From the NCBI GenBank assembly GCA_945957385.1, contig CAMFKP010000006.1, positions 1-64,000 on the forward strand: a stretch of 64,000 nt of DNA, read 5' to 3'. Positions 59,796 through 64,000 of the stretch are shown in pieces (position 1 is the stretch's first letter; the number at the start of each line of letters is the position of its first letter). Source of the stretch: an uncultured Aeromonadaceae bacterium (GTDB taxonomy: Bacteria > Pseudomonadota > Gammaproteobacteria > Enterobacterales > Aeromonadaceae). The notes below the pieces were generated by a model. It made no database searches, was not told the DNA's origin, and worked only from the letters and a program-made list of their open reading frames with translations. The position numbers were made by a program, and so were the translations under genes.

Positions 59796-59847
59796 GACAC
59801 AACTCCTCTAGGTGGAATAAATTGACACAAGGTGTTCAGGAGTCGAG

Positions 59848-60078
<231 letters not shown>

Positions 60079-60123
60079 TTATCTCCAATTTTCAGAAAAA
60101 ACGCTAAATATCAGCAAAAAGAA

Positions 60124-61301
<1,178 letters not shown>

Positions 61302-61597
61302 CAGCTTTCTCCGATTTTTTGAAGCGCTTGCAAAACAGGCGCCTTAATAACATAAAAATAACATTTTCACAGCCCCTTAATAACGCAAAAATAAAGGTGT
61401 TAAATAGATGTAACTATTTGCTGTGTAATGATTTTTTATGATGAATCAACATAGCCCAACCACCAGTTAAAAACCAGCGAATTGTGAGCTGGCTCAAGCT
61501 GTGTTGACGCTTTATTCAGCGAATATATTCGGAAAAAGTACCCGCCTATTCAGTAGACGCACTCTCCCTAGCTGCGGCTATTTACCCACCCTCGATA

Positions 61598-61631
61598 ACA
61601 AAAACGGGGAATAACCATTCCCCGTTTTTGT
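61598..61631. terminator. Terminator downstream of parB
   Basis: Perfect 15-bp stem ACAAAAACGGGGAAT-aacc-ATTCCCCGTTTTTGT. Confidence 0.92.
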
Positions 61632-61636
61632 TTATG

Positions 61637-62545
61637 TCAATGTAGTCCGAAATGGTTCAACAGGCGTTCTAGCTCTGTTTGGTTATCAAACGCGACAACC
61701 AACTTTCCCTTATCTGGACCAGATGAGATAAAGCGAGCAGTTAACCCCAACCGATTGGAAACACCTTGTTCCCATTGTTGCAAATTGATCGGTTGTCGTT
61801 GCGGTTCAACGTCAGGTTTAGGATGGAGTAACTTCTGCACCAGGCGTTCGGTATCTCGCACTGTCATTGCTTTTTGCGCAACCTGTCGAGCCAATTCAGT
61901 TTGAACGGGCCCATCCAGCGCCAACAGCGCACGAGCATGGCCCATTTCCAAATCGCCATGTTCAACCAGTCTTTTGACATCATCATTAAGTTGATTCAAA
62001 CGCAACAGATTGGATACTGCACTTCGGGATTTACCAACGGCATCGGCAACTTGCTGATGGGTCAGCTCAAACTCCATCATTAAACGCTGCAAAGCAGACG
62101 CCTCTTCTATGGCATTGAGATCTTCGCGCTGGATATTCTCGATCAAAGCGATAGCCACAGCGGCATTATCTTCGACATCTTTGACCAGACACGGAACGGT
62201 TTCCAACTGAGCTAATTGGCTTGCGCGCCAACGTCGCTCTCCCGCGATGATTTCATAACGCTGTTCAGATACCTTGCGCACCACTATCGGTTGAATCACG
62301 CCTTGAGCTCGGATCGAACTGGCTAACTCTTCAAGCGCATCCTGCGACATATCTTTACGCGGTTGATATTTGCCCGGCTGTAGACAGGTTACAGCTAACT
62401 GACGTAAATCGCCCTGACCTTGCGATGCAGCTAACTGAGCCTCATCGCCACGCATATCATCCAGTAATTGTTTCTGACGAGCAGCGGTACTGGTTCCCAG
62501 CAACGCTTCTAGTCCTTTTCCCAGTCCGCGTTTCTTTGGTGTCAT
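61637..62545 (-). CDS. parB: Chromosome-partitioning protein ParB
   Basis: KKRGLGKGLEALLG; ERRWRASQLA; LTHQQVADAVGKSRSAVSNLLRL. Confidence 0.97.
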   Translation of the reverse strand: MTPKKRGLGKGLEALLGTSTAARQKQLLDDMRGDEAQLAASQGQGDLRQLAVTCLQPGKYQPRKDMSQDALEELASSIRAQGVIQPIVVRKVSEQRYEIIAGERRWRASQLAQLETVPCLVKDVEDNAAVAIALIENIQREDLNAIEEASALQRLMMEFELTHQQVADAVGKSRSAVSNLLRLNQLNDDVKRLVEHGDLEMGHARALLALDGPVQTELARQVAQKAMTVRDTERLVQKLLHPKPDVEPQRQPINLQQWEQGVSNRLGLTARFISSGPDKGKLVVAFDNQTELERLLNHFGLH

Positions 62546-62559
62546 GTTGCTTCCCGAAC

Positions 62560-63351
62560 TCAAACTGATGCGTGAGCGGCTTGTTCTTCACGCCGCAATA
62601 TTTCGCCGGCCAACGCCAGATAGGCTTTAGCACCGACAGAGCTCTTGTCGTAATACATGGCAGGAGTACCGAAACTAGGTGCCTCAGCCAAACGAACGTT
62701 ACGAGGAATTACCGTGCGATATACCTTGTCACCAAAATGCTGTTTCAGCTGATCGGACACATCATTGGATAACCGGTTACGGTGGTCAAACATGGTACGG
62801 AGTATGCCTTCAATCTTGAGGTCTGGATTCACGACAGCCACCAGTTTACTGATGGTATCCACCAGCGCAGTGAGCCCCTCAAGAGCAAAGTATTCACACT
62901 GCATGGGTACAATCACTGAATCTGCCGCTGACATAGCATTCACCGTGAGTAGATTCAGAGACGGCGGGCAATCAATAAAGATGTAATCGTATTGATCACG
63001 AATCGCCGCCAAGGCATTCCGCAACCTAATCTCGCGAGCAAAAAACTCAAGAAGACGAATCTCTGCCGCAGTTACATCCTGATTAGCCGCAACCAGATGG
63101 TAACCTCCGGCCGTCTCCGTAATGATGACATCCTTAGCCGGAATCTCATCTACCAACAGCTCATAAGCGGTACGTTCAACATCGTATTTGTCGATACCAC
63201 TAGCCATAGTGGCATTACCCTGCGGATCCAGATCAATCACCAGAACCTTGCGCCGCGTAGCGGCCATGGAAGCGGCCAGATTGACACAGGTTGTTGTTTT
63301 CCCAACCCCGCCTTTCTGGTTTGCAATGGCGATAATCTTACCCACAAACAT
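62560..63351 (-). CDS. parA: Chromosome-partitioning ATPase ParA
   Basis: GKIIAIANQKGGVGKTTTCVNLAASMA. Confidence 0.97.
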   Translation of the reverse strand: MFVGKIIAIANQKGGVGKTTTCVNLAASMAATRRKVLVIDLDPQGNATMASGIDKYDVERTAYELLVDEIPAKDVIITETAGGYHLVAANQDVTAAEIRLLEFFAREIRLRNALAAIRDQYDYIFIDCPPSLNLLTVNAMSAADSVIVPMQCEYFALEGLTALVDTISKLVAVVNPDLKIEGILRTMFDHRNRLSNDVSDQLKQHFGDKVYRTVIPRNVRLAEAPSFGTPAMYYDKSSVGAKAYLALAGEILRREEQAAHASV

Positions 63352-63368
63352 CCCCTGAAGTGTATAAA

Positions 63369-63992
63369 CTACTGTTTTTTAATAAGAATTAAATGACGTT
63401 CACCATCAAGTTCAGGCACTTTTAGCTCATGGCTACCAACAAACACAAACTGCTCAGGCAGCAACTTTAGCTCTTCTTGGGGATAGACCCCTTTGAGCGC
63501 TAAAAAACACCCTTGCTCTGCAGGTAGATGATGGCACCACTGTAGCATGTCCCCCAATGAGGCAAATGCCCGGCTTAGTACACCATCAAATCCGGCAGCG
63601 TCGTGGAAATCCTCCACTCTGGATTGGACCGGAGTGACATTTTTGATTCCCAACTCAAGGATGGCCTGACGAATGAACCGGATGCGTTTGCCCAAACTAT
63701 CAAGCAACACGAATTGCTTGTCTGGATTGGCTATAGCTAACGGGAGCCCAGGTAAGCCGGGGCCTGTACCGACATCGATAAAGCGAGAACCAGACAGGAA
63801 AGGAGAAACCACCAGGCTATCAAGGATATGCTTGACCAGCATGGCATCAGGCTCTCTAACCGATGTCAGATTGTAAGCCTTGTTCCACTTGTGCAGCAAC
63901 CCGACAAGGCCCAGCAACTGCCGTTTCTGCTGATCGGACAACTGAATACTGGTCTGGGCCAGTAATGAATCGAAACGTAATTCCAAAGACAT
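63369..63992 (-). CDS. rsmG: 16S rRNA (guanine-N7) methyltransferase
   Basis: [43 protein letters not shown]. Confidence 0.97.
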   Translation of the reverse strand: MSLELRFDSLLAQTSIQLSDQQKRQLLGLVGLLHKWNKAYNLTSVREPDAMLVKHILDSLVVSPFLSGSRFIDVGTGPGLPGLPLAIANPDKQFVLLDSLGKRIRFIRQAILELGIKNVTPVQSRVEDFHDAAGFDGVLSRAFASLGDMLQWCHHLPAEQGCFLALKGVYPQEELKLLPEQFVFVGSHELKVPELDGERHLILIKKQ

Positions 63993-64000
63993 CTTAAGCA

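Noticed and set aside
61302-61636. Possible oriC or parS next to parAB/atp
   Set aside because: No DnaA-box cluster and no TGTTTCACGTGAAACA site seen; more likely the atp promoter region.

Overview
This 64-kb, mostly GC-rich gammaproteobacterial chromosomal window looks Aeromonadaceae-like from gene content and synteny (inference). The right end is a conserved oriC-proximal block: rsmG-parA-parB-atpIBEFHAGDC, then glmU and glmS. The rest is metabolic and metal-homeostasis loci: an orphan AHL-type LuxR regulator, kup, a short-form lgt, cusFBA-like metal efflux, nfo, an orphan RelB/DinJ-like antitoxin, zur/znuCBA with DUF1007 and NicO genes, fruBKA with cra/fruR, an RpiB-like/DUF4432/AKR-GlcG-AKR sugar cluster, two very large secreted lipoprotein glycosidases with a divergent LysR regulator, a TPR-like/DUF3142/Rof operon, modD/Mop and modA-porin, ohr/ohrR, and creBC with creD. 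No rRNA, tRNA, CRISPR array, prophage or transposase was found. The more novel signals are: a three-copy intergenic palindrome (CCTGTCARCGATGACAGG) in AT-rich islands; a strong terminator hairpin just upstream of a porin start (attenuator or sRNA); a 32-aa hydrophobic microprotein ORF abutting znuC behind a Zur-like box; two ModE-like operators linking modA-porin and modD/Mop; a Cra-like site upstream of a secreted DUF4432 protein; a cre/blr tag upstream of creD; an rrn-P1-like promoter at the left edge pointing out of the window; and an RpiB-like protein with an altered active-site motif. Assignments were made by reading motifs and translations; no database search was run.
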